A stretch of DNA of 64,000 nucleotides from Streptomyces sp. B21-083 (GCF_036898825.1 NZ_JARUND010000001.1:3472001-3536000), one strand, 5' to 3'; counted from the first letter of the stretch, positions 8,391 to 17,308 are shown. A program made the numbers and translations. Notes: generated by a model not told the origin, from the letters alone.

Positions 8391-9037
8391 GCCTTGTTCC
8401 CCCGGTTCGACGCGACGGCGGTAGTCTGCCAGACACCCTCGGCATTCTTGGCAAGCTTGGTGTTGTAGAGCACGTAGCTGTTCGCCGTTGTCGGCGTATT
8501 CTGGATCTTTCCTGTCTTCTTGTTTTTGATGAACGATTTACTCTCGTCGGAGCAATAGGTGACATACACCCCTCCGCCCCCAGGAACGGTCACCTTGTAG
8601 TCGAAGTAGCGGGTCTCACCAACCCATGTGTGGTTCTTCTTGATATATCCCAGCACATAGGTGATCGACCCGCTCAGAGCCTTGTCGGTGTTGTAGAAGC
8701 CAAGGGCCTTGGTGTCTGCACTCCCCTCGAAGATCGCTTCATCCACAGAGTTGACACTAAGCGTGCTGTCCGCGAGGGCCGCGTCTTTCACTGCGTCGCC
8801 CGACTTCTGGTATTCGAAGACATTTTTAGCGTCGGGCGGGAAGGTGATCTTCGGACGCCCGGCGGAGTCCGACGCGCTCGGACTGGGGAATACTGGCGCT
8901 TCACTCCCGGTGTCGGATCCCGCGATCTTGTCGTTGACCTTGCCCTTGAAGCTGTCATCGCTACCGCACGCAGACAGCGACAAAGCCGCAGCGGCGGTCA
9001 GTGCGAGCGCTGCGAGCAGGGTGAGGCGGCGGTTCAC
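8378..9037 (-). CDS. Family lipoprotein A, left copy
   Basis: A 219-residue lipoprotein starting at GTG 9037 with GGGAG upstream. The signal peptide RLTLLAALALTAAAALSLSAC ends in a lipobox with Cys near residue 22. A Ser/Asp-rich linker leads to GRPKITFPPDAK, TGDAV-like KSGDAVKDAALADSTLS, a TRYFDYKVTV strand, YCSDESKSF and a C-terminal cysteine in NKACQP. Three further members of the same family lie at 22053-24412. The fold resembles a small ligand-binding or NTF2-like domain, but this is a guess. The gene heads the left outward-facing cassette and is coupled to the secreted-protein gene downstream. Confidence 0.8.
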   Translation of the reverse strand: MNRRLTLLAALALTAAAALSLSACGSDDSFKGKVNDKIAGSDTGSEAPVFPSPSASDSAGRPKITFPPDAKNVFEYQKSGDAVKDAALADSTLSVNSVDEAIFEGSADTKALGFYNTDKALSGSITYVLGYIKKNHTWVGETRYFDYKVTVPGGGGVYVTYCSDESKSFIKNKKTGKIQNTPTTANSYVLYNTKLAKNAEGVWQTTAVASNRGNKACQP

Positions 9038-9265
9038 GGTCGACTCCCGGTGAGGCGAGGGTTCTCTTGCGCGAACCAAAGCTATCCATCGACACCCAGG
9101 TCGACCCGTCAATCACCGGGACGTACAGCCTCAAATCGACCACCACGTAACCCACTTGGCCGGTAACGGTTACATAGTGCGGCGGCCTGCTCACCACAGT
9201 GCGCGACGAGCGGGCCGTTGAGCAGAATCGTGGCATCGTCCGCGTGGCAAACTTGGCGCTCCGGC

Positions 9266-9559
9266 TTACGCAGCGCGCTCACCGAAGGCCACCGTCGTGC
9301 CGCCGCCGGCCACTACGTGCAGCTCTACTGGTCCGTCCAGCTCACCTGCCAGACGGACCAGAAGGTCAGCAGTGACAGGCAGGATCCCGCCCGGTTCCAG
9401 CGCTACCACCGCATCGGCGGTCATTCCGAGGCGTTCGCCCGGCGCATGATTGACGTAGGTCAAGGGATGTACGCCAACGCGGCACTGACCCCTGCGGCCT
9501 CCCGCGACCTGATCCACCAACTCGCCCACGACCTTTAGGGAAGAGATCGTGACTGGCAT
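9266..9559 (-). CDS. Small hypothetical protein
   Basis: A 97-codon frame from ATG 9559, containing MPVTISSLKVVGELVDQVAG and ending LVRLAGELDGPVELHVVAGG...GERAA. The composition is balanced with alternating hydrophobic residues (LLVRLAGELDGPVELHVV), which is better than a typical shadow frame, but the ribosome site is weak and an overlapping frame exists on the plus strand (9218-9538). No family recognised. It lies between the left lipoprotein cassette and the OmpA-like gene and would read in the same direction as both. Confidence 0.4.
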   Translation of the reverse strand: MPVTISSLKVVGELVDQVAGGRRGQCRVGVHPLTYVNHAPGERLGMTADAVVALEPGGILPVTADLLVRLAGELDGPVELHVVAGGGTTVAFGERAA

Positions 9560-9702
9560 CGACCGACTAGGACGGCAACGCTGCGCTATCTCTCGGAGAT
9601 CCAGGAAAGGAGACCCCAGGGTGTGACATGTAGAAGCCGCTATCCGGTACCGACGCCCCACTGCGGCTCCTCCGCAAGGTGGAGGTCTCGGCGGAAGAGA
9701 CC

Positions 9703-10320
9703 TCACTCCCCCTTCTGGAACGTCACCTCCACCCGCCGGTTCTTGCGTCGGCCCTGTTCCGAGGTGTTGTCGGCGATGGGGTAGTCCTCGCTGTAGCCGC
9801 GCACCTGGAAGGTGACGTCTCCGCCCAGGCCGGCGGCCAGTACGTCGTGGACCATCTCCGCTCGGTTCTTGGAGAGGGTCAGGCCGTGGGCGTACGAGCC
9901 GAGGTTGTCGGTGAAGCCGAAGACCCTGACGTTCGTCGCCTTCTGTGCCTTTATCTCGTCCGCGATCGCCTGGATGCGGGAGCGGGCCTCCGGGTTGAGC
10001 TTCGAGCTGTCCTTCGGGAAGAGGACCTCCGCCTGAAGGGCGAACGTCACCGTCTCGCTCGTGTCGACGCGACGTTCCTCGCCACCCATGTCCTCCACGA
10101 CCGACTTGATGTCGACGACCTTGGCTGCGGCGAGCGTGGCGCCGTCGGCCAGTTTGAGGCCGGGGCTGTTCGCATCCAACTCTGGTGGTGGAGAGGTCGT
10201 GACCGAGCCCGGGGGCGCGCTGGGATCGTCCGCGGCAGCAGGCGGACCCGCCAGGGAAAGGGTGGCGAGTACGGCCAAGGCCGTGAGTACCGTCGAGGTG
10301 GGGCGCCCGGTGACGGCCAT
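9703..10320 (-). CDS. OmpA-family peptidoglycan-binding protein of the Tad operon
   Basis: A 205-residue protein from ATG 10320, two bases after the stop of the upstream lipoprotein. The signal peptide STVLTALAVLATLSLAGPPAAA is followed by a linker and an OmpA C-terminal domain (about 90-205): FALQAEVLFPKDSSKLNPEA, IQAIADEI, VRVFGFTDNLGSYAHGLTLSKNRAEMV, and the signature YSEDYPIADNTSEQGRRKNRRVEVTF. OmpA-like domains bind the peptide stem of peptidoglycan. OmpA-like proteins also occur at the ends of Tad clusters elsewhere. Here it is the last gene of the operon and could anchor the pilus machinery to the cell wall. Confidence 0.88.
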   Translation of the reverse strand: MAVTGRPTSTVLTALAVLATLSLAGPPAAADDPSAPPGSVTTSPPPELDANSPGLKLADGATLAAAKVVDIKSVVEDMGGEERRVDTSETVTFALQAEVLFPKDSSKLNPEARSRIQAIADEIKAQKATNVRVFGFTDNLGSYAHGLTLSKNRAEMVHDVLAAGLGGDVTFQVRGYSEDYPIADNTSEQGRRKNRRVEVTFQKGE

Positions 10321-10322
10321 GG

Positions 10323-10919
10323 TCACTCGCCTTCGGAGATTTCGATCGACGCCGGAGGCATCGTGCCTACCAGGAAGTCGACCTGAGTGGAGTCCTCCGG
10401 AGGGGCGGGGAACTGGGCGAACCAGTCGGTCGTCTGTCCTGCGTCTACGCCGCCTCCCTCGAACTTCGTGCACAGGCAGCGCCCATCGGTGTCCCGAAGG
10501 ACGAGGTACTTCTTCTTGGCCTTGCTGTCCACCAGTGCCGCTCCGGCGAGGGAGGAACCGTTCTTACTCAACTCACGTTCGTCACCGCGCCAGTCCGCCG
10601 CGATCCAGAACTCCCCGCCGTTGTTGGTGACCGTGCCGTTCACCGTGACAAAGCCACCCTGGTCCCGAACGGCCGAGGTGACAGTGAGTGTGATGTCGCC
10701 GTTCTTCACTTCGGCCAGCGCCGGCTCAGCGGCCGGTGCCGGAGTGTCCGTCTTCTTTTCTCCGCCGCCCTCGGTCCGGCTCGGTGCCGATGAAGACGCC
10801 TTGCTGTCCGTCTTGTCGCCGTCTCCTCCCCCACAGCCGGCCACCGTGATGAGCAACCCGGTCGCGATCGCCACCGCGGTCACTGCCCTACGGCTCTTCA
10901 TGGTGTGCCGAAACTTCAT
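10323..10919 (-). CDS. Lipoprotein of the Tad operon
   Basis: A 198-residue (or 192 from the internal ATG at 10901) secreted lipoprotein. The signal RRAVTAVAIATGLLITVAGC has a lipobox Cys, then a low-complexity Gly/Asp/Ser/Pro linker. The mature domain from about residue 65 has LAEVKNGDITLTVTSAVRDQ, GFVTVNGTVTNNGGEFW, LVLRDTDGRCLCTKFEGGG and a final VDFLVGTMPPASIEISEGE. This looks like a beta-sandwich of the DUF4352/TQXA type seen in actinobacterial lipoproteins. It lies between the TadG-like and OmpA-like genes, with 2 bases to the latter, so they are probably co-transcribed and the product acts at the outer face of the membrane. Confidence 0.8.
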   Translation of the reverse strand: MKFRHTMKSRRAVTAVAIATGLLITVAGCGGGDGDKTDSKASSSAPSRTEGGGEKKTDTPAPAAEPALAEVKNGDITLTVTSAVRDQGGFVTVNGTVTNNGGEFWIAADWRGDERELSKNGSSLAGAALVDSKAKKKYLVLRDTDGRCLCTKFEGGGVDAGQTTDWFAQFPAPPEDSTQVDFLVGTMPPASIEISEGE

Positions 10920-10934
10920 CGGTACGACTTCCTC

Positions 10935-11543
10935 TCACTCGGCCAGATGCACGGAGAACAGCACGGACGCGTCGGGGAAGTCGTCCGGATCGAAATCTAC
11001 GGGGTCGATGTTCACGATCTGGCCGTCACAGTCCAGCTCGATCGGCTTCGTGGGATCCGCAGCCGGGTCGAAATCGCAGCGGGGCTGGATGACGGCGACG
11101 GCATGGGCCTTGGCGTGCATGTCCTCCGTGCCCGGAATGATCGACGCCCCGACCGTGTTGGTGGTCTCCACGGCGACCCGGAATCCGGGGTAGCCGTCCA
11201 TCACGACGGGTTCGGCGCCGCCCTGGACAGTTGAGTCGTTCGCGGCAGCCAGTGTCTGCGCGGCCTCGGTGGCCCCGACAGCCGGCGGATGCTTGCCGTT
11301 CAGCCAGTCGAGCCAGTCGCCGCCCTGTCCGATCGTGCCCGTCAACGTGTCCACCAGCTCATCCCGGGCGTCCTGTGCCGCCGCCAACGCAGCAGCGTCC
11401 GCCGCGGATTGAGCTCCATTGCGGACGGACGCTGCTTGGGCGAACACAAAGAACGCGACGGCGGCGAAGAGCAGAATCCCCGTAAGCCAGATGTAGATCG
11501 GCAGAGTCTGCCCACGATCACCCAGAAGCCGTGCGGCGGTCAG
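10935..11543 (-). CDS. TadG-like pilus assembly protein
   Basis: The protein has a TadE/TadG-type N-terminus: GDRGQTLPIYIWLTGILLFAAVAFFVFAQAASVRNGAQSAADAAALAAAQ, that is, a single TM helix followed by the repetitive Ala-rich helix typical of TadG. A predicted mature domain of about 120 residues follows. The start is unclear: no ATG or GTG lies in frame near the TM helix, and the best candidate is CTG at 11543, which overlaps the TGA of the Flp gene (CTGA) and has AGGCGG just upstream. A much longer upstream ATG would overlap Flp entirely and is less likely. Role: minor pilin or pseudopilin partner. Confidence 0.75.
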   Translation of the reverse strand: MTAARLLGDRGQTLPIYIWLTGILLFAAVAFFVFAQAASVRNGAQSAADAAALAAAQDARDELVDTLTGTIGQGGDWLDWLNGKHPPAVGATEAAQTLAAANDSTVQGGAEPVVMDGYPGFRVAVETTNTVGASIIPGTEDMHAKAHAVAVIQPRCDFDPAADPTKPIELDCDGQIVNIDPVDFDPDDFPDASVLFSVHLAE

Positions 11544-11740
11544 CCGCCTGTCACGCTGGTGACCGCGGTCCGAATCGCCCCCGAGATCATGCCGTCCAGT
11601 CCGATTTGGTCGATCAGCGTAAAGATCCCCGCAATGATGATCATCAGGCCCGCGTACTCCACGAACCCGGCTCCCGCGTCCCGCTGCCTGCCCTGCATCC
11701 GAGAGACGACAGTCCACGTCCACCTGTTGAACCTGTCCAC
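11540..11740 (-). CDS. flp: Flp-family prepilin (Tad major pilin candidate)
   Basis: A 66-residue protein from GTG 11740 with an AGG-rich upstream site. The sequence RDAGAGFVEYAGLMIIIAGI matches the Flp prepilin cleavage signature G/xxxxEY: cleavage before AGFVEY puts Glu at +5 and Tyr at +6, followed by the hydrophobic assembly helix and a short C-terminus. It would be the pilus subunit. The prepilin peptidase (TadV) is not in the window. The stop overlaps the presumed CTG start of the TadG-like gene. Longer starts (to 11818) add unlikely sequence. Confidence 0.82.
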   Translation of the reverse strand: MDRFNRWTWTVVSRMQGRQRDAGAGFVEYAGLMIIIAGIFTLIDQIGLDGMISGAIRTAVTSVTGG

Positions 11741-11848
11741 TGCGCCTGCCCTTCCGCCGAACACCACTACCGACCCGGCCACCGTACGTGAAAGACCCTC
11801 TACTCCGCGTGGGCCCATGGGCCCAACTTCCCCCCGCGGTACGCCCCA

Positions 11849-12634
11849 TCACTCCCACCCCTCCCGAGCCGTACCCAGCCATCGGGCGATCGCTTCGCTC
11901 CGTGTCGTACTGTGCAGCTTTGCGAAGATGCGGTTGATGTGGTTCTTGACGGTCTTCTCGCTGATGAAACAAGTGGCGGCGATTTGCTGGTTGTTCACCC
12001 CTGCCGCGATGAGATCCATGACCTCCACCTCCCTTGAACTCAGGCCGAAGTCCGGGCGGTTGCGGTCACGGACAGCAAGTGTCGTCGCGTGGCCCAGCCG
12101 GGTCTTTGGAGTCTGCCGCAAGACTGCCATAGCTGGTTGCAGGTGCGAAGAGACTTCGTTCGGTTCGTAGGAAACGCCGAGCGAATCCGCCACCGCCGGG
12201 CCCGGGGGTGAGGTATGCGGACCCTTCGCCGGCTGTGCCGTCAACCGGGCTCCTCTTCCCACCGCCCGTACGGCCTCCGTCAACTCCTCCGTCGTAAAGC
12301 CTCCGTGGACCAGGTAGCCCGACGCGCCCCTGCTCAGCGCCTGTCTCACCACCTCCGGCTCGCTGCTGTACGTCAGCATCATCACGGGGGCCAGTCGCGC
12401 CAGTTGGGGTAGGGCTGTGAGGCCATCCGTGCCGGGCATGCGTACGTCGAGCAGGACCACGTCGGGGTGCGCTCGCTCCGCCGCCGACACCGCTTCGGTG
12501 CCGTTGGACGCCTCCGCGACCACCTCGATGTCCTGGTGGCCGCCGAGCAGCGCGGCCAGTCCCGCCCGCACCACCGGGTTGTCGTCCGCCACCAGAACTC
12601 TCAGCGGGTCCGGCCGCCGTTCACCTGTGGACAT
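11849..12634 (-). CDS. NarL/LuxR-type response regulator
   Basis: A 261-residue two-domain regulator from ATG 12634 (AAGGAGG 9 bases upstream). The receiver domain shows VLVADDN, the phospho-acceptor in DVVLLDVRMPG, T in MMLTYSS and a final Lys region replaced by SGYLVHGG. A linker of about 65 residues is unusually long. The LuxR-type DNA-binding domain has FGLSSREVEVMDLIAAGVNNQQIAATCFISEKTVKNHINRIFAKL. It overlaps the histidine kinase gene by 14 bases and lies inside the tad operon, so it probably controls pilus expression. The Lys normally conserved before the final strand is not evident. Confidence 0.9.
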   Translation of the reverse strand: MSTGERRPDPLRVLVADDNPVVRAGLAALLGGHQDIEVVAEASNGTEAVSAAERAHPDVVLLDVRMPGTDGLTALPQLARLAPVMMLTYSSEPEVVRQALSRGASGYLVHGGFTTEELTEAVRAVGRGARLTAQPAKGPHTSPPGPAVADSLGVSYEPNEVSSHLQPAMAVLRQTPKTRLGHATTLAVRDRNRPDFGLSSREVEVMDLIAAGVNNQQIAATCFISEKTVKNHINRIFAKLHSTTRSEAIARWLGTAREGWE

Positions 12635-13997
12635 GGGATGCGGCCTCCTTCCGGGGCCGGGGGCTGGGTACGTAGTCAAGGCCGGGAGACCGCACGTCCA
12701 CGCGGATCTCCGTGCCTCCTTCCTCGCACCGGCTCAGGTGAATCACGGCGCCCAGCGTCCTCGCCCGTTCCACCATGCCCAGCACGCCGAAGTGGCCTGA
12801 TCTGGCGCTCTCTTCGAGGTCCAGGGGGGCCGGGAGGCCCACTCCGTTGTCCCGGATGTGGAGCGTCATGCCCTCCCCGGACGACTTCGCCTCCAGGGTC
12901 ACCCTCGTCGCGTCGGCGTGCCTGCGCGTGTTCTCCAGTGCCTCCGACACGATCGCCAGGAGGTGGTGGGCGGTTCGGTGCGGGAGGGTGGCGAGCTGTC
13001 CGGGCCGGGGCACCAGGGTTGTACAAATTCCCGTGTTCCGCTCGAACTCCGCTGCCCTGTGGGCCAGTTCAGCGGTCAGGTCTACGTCCGGTGCCGTCAG
13101 GTCCGTGTGGTGGCGCAGGTCGGTGAGGAGTTCGCGCGACTCCGCTGCGGCGCGGCGGGCCGCCGAGGCCACCAGGGTCGCCTGGCGGCTCACCACCTCC
13201 GGGTTCGCCCCGTCGCCCGACGAGGTTGCCGACAGGGCCTCCGCCGCCAGTGCCAGGCCGTGCAGGGTCTTGGCCACCGAGTCGTGCATCTCCCGTGCCA
13301 GGCGGGCCCGTTCCGAATCCACCGCCTCGGCAACCGCCAGCCGGGAGTTCGCCTCCGCCAGTGCCTCGCTCGCCGTACCGAAGCGGAACATCAGGTTGCG
13401 CAGCGTGACGCCGATGATGCCGGCGCCGATGCAGAAGCCCGCTATGAGCAGGGTGCTGGTGCCGGTGCCCGGGCGGTGTTCCCAGGCTCGGTGGACCGTG
13501 AGGAGTGCCACCAGTTGCAGGCCCGTGAAGACGCCCGAGCCGCGCCAGCCGTAGAGGAGGCCCGCGAGGAGAGGGGTGCAGACCGTGGCGTAGGCGAGAG
13601 GTGAGGCGGGGGACGCGGTGAGGAGGAGTATCGCCGCGAACGTCAGGTCCGCCGCCATGAGGGCGGGGTGGGCCAGGAGGCGGGGGGCCAGCCGGTCCCA
13701 GTCCCGGTACATCGCGTACGAAGCGGTGATGCCCAGGACCGCCGCCGCCAGGACCGCGTAACGCGGGGGCCCATCCGCCGTGTTGGTCATGGCGAAGGGG
13801 GTGCCGAGGGCCAGCATCGTCATGCGTACGGCGAACGTCTGGCGGCACAGGGCCTGGAGGGCGTTCAGTTGGAGGCGGACGGTGGCGGGGGCCGGGGCGT
13901 CGTCGGCCAGGTAGCCGGCGGTCGGGTCGTAGCCCCGGCCGCGCTTCACACGACGTCGCATGTCCGTCACCCACGCCTTCATCGGCATCGCCCTCAA
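12621..13997 (-). CDS. HisKA_3-type sensor histidine kinase
   Basis: A 458-residue kinase with four to six TM helices (about residues 55-205) and no large extracellular loop. The dimerisation helix DSERARLAREMHDSVAKTLHGLALAAEAL carries the phospho-acceptor His, typical of NarX/DesK-like kinases. The ATP-binding domain has IVSEALENTRRHADATRV (N box), IRDNGVGLPAPL (G1) and HFGVLGMVERARTLGA (G2). It starts with an ATGA overlap on the TadC gene and overlaps the response regulator, so it is integral to the tad operon. The input is likely a membrane or envelope signal. Confidence 0.92.
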   Translation of the reverse strand: MRAMPMKAWVTDMRRRVKRGRGYDPTAGYLADDAPAPATVRLQLNALQALCRQTFAVRMTMLALGTPFAMTNTADGPPRYAVLAAAVLGITASYAMYRDWDRLAPRLLAHPALMAADLTFAAILLLTASPASPLAYATVCTPLLAGLLYGWRGSGVFTGLQLVALLTVHRAWEHRPGTGTSTLLIAGFCIGAGIIGVTLRNLMFRFGTASEALAEANSRLAVAEAVDSERARLAREMHDSVAKTLHGLALAAEALSATSSGDGANPEVVSRQATLVASAARRAAAESRELLTDLRHHTDLTAPDVDLTAELAHRAAEFERNTGICTTLVPRPGQLATLPHRTAHHLLAIVSEALENTRRHADATRVTLEAKSSGEGMTLHIRDNGVGLPAPLDLEESARSGHFGVLGMVERARTLGAVIHLSRCEEGGTEIRVDVRSPGLDYVPSPRPRKEAASHVHR

Positions 13998-14887
13998 CGT
14001 CCCAGGATCGAGCCGAAGTTCGTACCCGAGCCGAGGAACATGCCGGTCGCGATGAGGATCATCGTCGCCGGGAGCATGAACACCAGGGTGACGAGAGTTG
14101 CCTTGGGGATCGTCTTCGCGGCGCGGCGGCGGGATTCCTGGGCGTCCGTGCGGCGCATGTCGGCGGCGATCTGGATCAGGGTCTCGGCGATCGGGGAGCC
14201 GAGTTCCTCGCCCTGTTGGAGCGCCGAGACGAACTGGGCCACCTGCTCACTGGAGTTGCGCTTGCGGAGCTGGTCGAAGGCCTGGCGGCGGCTGACGCCC
14301 ATGTCCATCTGGCGCAGGGTGATGCGCAGTTCGTCCGCCCACGGGCCCTCGTACTTCTCCGCCACCCTGTCCAGGGCCTGACGGAAGCCCAGGCCCGCCG
14401 AGACAACGACCGCGAGCACGTCCAGGAAGTCGGGGAGTGTGCGGTCGATTACCTCCTTGCGTTCCCGTACCGCCTGCCAGATCGCCAGGTCCGACGCGGT
14501 CGCCCCGAACGCGAACGTGACAGCAGCGAGGAGCAGTTGGCCGTTCGAGAGGAAGATCAGGCCCATGAGGACGCCGAAGGAGACGTAGACCGCCCGGCGG
14601 GCCGCGTAGCGGGTGATGGTCAGGCCGCCGGGGTTGCCCGCCATGTCGATGCGGAGGCGTTTCGCGTCGACCCGGCGGGGGCCCATCAGGCGGAGGACGA
14701 GGGGCGCGAAGCGCATGCCCATGCGGTCGACCGCCGAGTCCGCTTTAGAGACCCGGGTGCCGCCCACCTCCAGGGCGAGGAGCAGGTCGGAGGGGAGTTT
14801 GACGTCGGCTCGGATCATGCGGATGCCCAGCAGGGCGCCCGCGACCGCGATCGCCATCAACAGGGCCAGTAGCAGTGGCAGCAGCAC
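13994..14887 (-). CDS. tadC: TadC-like pilus inner-membrane protein (type II secretion F domain)
   Basis: A 297-residue protein from GTG 14887, with GGGGAG and a 6-base spacer. It has an N-terminal TM helix, a pair of TM helices around residues 95-140, the GSP-F domain (LPDFLDVLAVVVSAGLGFRQALDRVAEKYEGP, then LRQMDMGVSRRQAFDQLRKR and FVSALQQGEELGSPIAETLIQIA) and a C-terminal TM helix. Together with TadB it forms the platform on which the TadA ATPase works. Gap to TadB is 14 bases, and its stop is ATGA-overlapped by the histidine kinase. Confidence 0.92.
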   Translation of the reverse strand: MLLPLLLALLMAIAVAGALLGIRMIRADVKLPSDLLLALEVGGTRVSKADSAVDRMGMRFAPLVLRLMGPRRVDAKRLRIDMAGNPGGLTITRYAARRAVYVSFGVLMGLIFLSNGQLLLAAVTFAFGATASDLAIWQAVRERKEVIDRTLPDFLDVLAVVVSAGLGFRQALDRVAEKYEGPWADELRITLRQMDMGVSRRQAFDQLRKRNSSEQVAQFVSALQQGEELGSPIAETLIQIAADMRRTDAQESRRRAAKTIPKATLVTLVFMLPATMILIATGMFLGSGTNFGSILGR

Positions 14888-14901
14888 AGTGAACTCCCCC
14901 C

Positions 14902-15843
14902 TCACACTTCGATCTTGCCCAGGCGGCGGATGAGGAAGAAGCCGACCGTGTACAGACCCAGGGAGAGAAGGATCAGGCCCTGGCCCAGGGCGGAGCCGGT
15001 CACCTTCTCCAACGCGCCCTCGTTCGAGGAGTTGATGAGGAGGAGGGAGCCGAGGCCGAGGCAAGGGACCGTGAAGGCCGTGGCGTTGACTTCCGACAGC
15101 ATCGTGCGGACCTCTCGACGCGTCTCCTTGCGGTCTTCGAGGGTCTGGGTGAGGTTGCGCAGCGAGCTGACCACCGATCCGCCCGCCTTGTTGGCCAACA
15201 CCAACGTGGTGACGAGTACGACCAGTTCGCGGGACGGGAGTCGTTCCGCCAGCTCGCCCAGTGCGTCGTCGACCGTCCGGCCCAGGCTCAACTGGTCGGC
15301 CACGCGTGCCAGTTCCTCGCCCGCGGGTGCTTCCAGTTCCTCCGCCGCCATAGCCAGCGACGTACGCAGTGCGAGGCCGGCCGCTGTCGCATTGGCCAGC
15401 AGGCGTGCCACGTCGGGGAGTTGGTTGATGAACGCCTCGATGCGTTTCTGGCGTTGCCAGTTGAGGAAGATCGCCGCGCCCCAGATCGTCACCAGCGCGG
15501 CGATCGGGCCGAAGAAGGGGGCCAGTACGGCTGCTGCCAGCAGCCACAGCGCTACGCCGACCGCGGTGACGTATGTGAAGAACTCGCCTGCTGTCAGGTC
15601 GAGTCCGGTCGCCGAGAGGCGCAGGTGGATCGTGCGGCCGAGGCGGGTGCGGCGCAGCCGGCGGTCGACGGTCGCGAACCGGCGTACGCGGCCTGCCGCC
15701 GTGTGCAGCGCGCCGCCGCCGGAGAGACGGTCTTCGAGCTCCTGGCGCTGGGCGCGGCCGGTGGCGTACGTGTGCACGCCCGCGACGGCGAGTGTGCAGC
15801 ACAGCATGGTGGCGCCCAACGCGAGCGGGACCGAGTTGTTCAT
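14902..15843 (-). CDS. tadB: TadB-like pilus inner-membrane protein (type II secretion F domain)
   Basis: A 313-residue platform protein with TM helices near residues 5-25, 95-135, 265-285 and at the C-terminus. The GSP-F domain is clear: FINQLPDVARLLANATAAGLALRTSLAMAAEELEAPAGEELARV, LGRTVDDALGELAERLPSRELVVLVTTLVLANKAGGSVVSSL. It pairs with TadC. Its ATG overlaps the stop of a small unlisted ORF (15840-15965), which itself overlaps the TadA stop, so tadA, the small ORF and tadB appear translationally chained. Confidence 0.92.
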   Translation of the reverse strand: MNNSVPLALGATMLCCTLAVAGVHTYATGRAQRQELEDRLSGGGALHTAAGRVRRFATVDRRLRRTRLGRTIHLRLSATGLDLTAGEFFTYVTAVGVALWLLAAAVLAPFFGPIAALVTIWGAAIFLNWQRQKRIEAFINQLPDVARLLANATAAGLALRTSLAMAAEELEAPAGEELARVADQLSLGRTVDDALGELAERLPSRELVVLVTTLVLANKAGGSVVSSLRNLTQTLEDRKETRREVRTMLSEVNATAFTVPCLGLGSLLLINSSNEGALEKVTGSALGQGLILLSLGLYTVGFFLIRRLGKIEV

Positions 15844-15965
15844 GGCTTCTCGCTCCGCACGGTCGTCCTGGTGGTCGTAGGTGTGGTGGTCGTAGGTGTG
15901 GTGGGGCGCATGGTCAGGCGCGGGGTGGGCCGGGGTTTCGTCGGCTTCGTCGTCCGGGGGTTCAT
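15840..15965 (-). CDS. Small Thr/Pro/Arg-rich ORF bridging tadA and tadB
   Basis: A 41-codon frame from ATG 15965 to TGA 15840. It begins in an ATGA overlap with the TadA stop and ends in an ATGA overlap with the TadB start, so it exactly fills the tadA-tadB junction. The product is [20 protein letters not shown]..., very rich in Thr, Pro, Arg and Lys, with a PTTTTPTTT run produced by a 15-base tandem repeat (about 15866-15896). No ribosome site beyond coupling, no family recognised. It may be a small basic peptide, or a spacer whose translation carries ribosomes from tadA to tadB. Confidence 0.5.
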   Translation of the reverse strand: MNPRTTKPTKPRPTPRLTMRPTTPTTTTPTTTRTTVRSEKP

Positions 15966-17308
15966 CCGATGGCCTGCCTCGTGTCCGTCACGTCGAGCAC
16001 CTCGGCCACTCCGAACGCCGGTGGCAGCGACTCGTTCGCCAGGTACAGCTTCTCGGCGACCGGGCGCGGCACCGGAAGGTGTTCGAAGTAGCCCTGGGCG
16101 CGGCGGTCGGGGCCGGTCGGACGGGTGACGTAGCGGGAGACGGTCACGATGCGGAACTGTTCGCGGCCGTGGGAGACGAGCAGGGCGATCTCCGCCACGC
16201 GGCGGGAACCGTCGACGTGGCGGGCGAGTTGGACGACCACGTCGACCGCCGAGTTGATCTGGTCCTTCAACGCCTCGAAGGGGATCATGACTTCGGACAT
16301 CGAGCCCAGGGTCTGCAGCCGCATCAGCGCGTCCTCCGCCGAGTTGGCGTGGACGGTGGCCAGGGAGCCGTCGTGGCCGGTGGACATCGCCTGGAGCATG
16401 TCGAGGGTCTCACCGCCTCGGACCTCACCGACGATGATGCGGTCGGGGCGCATACGCAGGGAGTTGCGGACCAGGTCGCGGATGGTGACCTGGCCCTTGC
16501 CCTCCACGTTCGGCGGGCGCGATTCGAGGCGGATCACGTGTTCCTGCTGGAGCTGGAGTTCGGCCGAGTCCTCGATGGTGATGATGCGTTCGTGGGCGGG
16601 GACCAGGCCGGAGAGGGCGTTGAGGAGCGTGGTCTTGCCGGTGCCCGTGCCGCCGCTGACGATGACGTTGAAGCGGGCCCGGACGAACGCCGCGAGAAGC
16701 ATCAGCATCTGCTCGTCGAGCGAACCGAGGCCGATCAACTCGGGGAGTGTGTAGGCGCGGGGGAAGCGGCGGATCGTGAGGGTCGGGCCGGTGAGGGAGA
16801 GGGGCGGGATGACGACGTTGACTCGTTCGCCGGTGGGCAGACGGGCGTCGACCATCGGATTCGACTCGTCCACACGCCTGTTGACCGTCGAGACGATCCG
16901 CTCGATGGTCTGCATCAGCTGCTCGCTCGACGCGAAGCGCATGGGGAGTTGTTCGACGCGACCCGCTCGTTCCACGAAGATCGAGTCCGGGCCGTTGACC
17001 ATGATCTCGGTGATCGACGCGTCGGCGAGGAGCGGTTCGAGGACGCCCAGGCCGAGGGCTTCGTCGACCACCCGCCGGATGAGCTGCGAGCGTTCGGCGG
17101 AGGAGAGGACCGGGCCCTCACGGCTGATGATGTGGCCGAGGACGCGTTCCAGGCGGACGCGGCGTTCGGCCGCCGCGAGGCTCGACATCTCCGCGAGGTC
17201 GATCTCTTCGAGGAGCTTGGCACGGTAGACGGCGACGAGGTGGCCGTCCTCGCGCGCGGTTCCGTTGCCGTGGTCGTCGGCGGAGGCTATGCGGGAGCGC
17301 AGGCTCAT
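15962..17308 (-). CDS. tadA: TadA/CpaF-type secretion ATPase
   Basis: A 448-residue ATPase of the VirB11/CpaF family. Visible are an N-terminal helical domain, a [17 protein letters not shown] segment, the Walker [35 protein letters not shown] (Asp box), [30 protein letters not shown] (Walker B) and the His box [20 protein letters not shown]. It powers pilin assembly in the cytoplasm at the TadB/TadC platform. Upstream, an 11-codon frame (17305-17340) ends in an ATGA overlap with this start, so the start may be translationally coupled to it. Confidence 0.96.
   Translation of the reverse strand: MSLRSRIASADDHGNGTAREDGHLVAVYRAKLLEEIDLAEMSSLAAAERRVRLERVLGHIISREGPVLSSAERSQLIRRVVDEALGLGVLEPLLADASITEIMVNGPDSIFVERAGRVEQLPMRFASSEQLMQTIERIVSTVNRRVDESNPMVDARLPTGERVNVVIPPLSLTGPTLTIRRFPRAYTLPELIGLGSLDEQMLMLLAAFVRARFNVIVSGGTGTGKTTLLNALSGLVPAHERIITIEDSAELQLQQEHVIRLESRPPNVEGKGQVTIRDLVRNSLRMRPDRIIVGEVRGGETLDMLQAMSTGHDGSLATVHANSAEDALMRLQTLGSMSEVMIPFEALKDQINSAVDVVVQLARHVDGSRRVAEIALLVSHGREQFRIVTVSRYVTRPTGPDRRAQGYFEHLPVPRPVAEKLYLANESLPPAFGVAEVLDVTDTRQAIG

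Noticed and set aside
9218..9538. 106-codon plus-strand frame
   Set aside because: It overlaps the minus-strand 97-codon candidate; neither is strong, but the minus frame has a better hydrophobic pattern.
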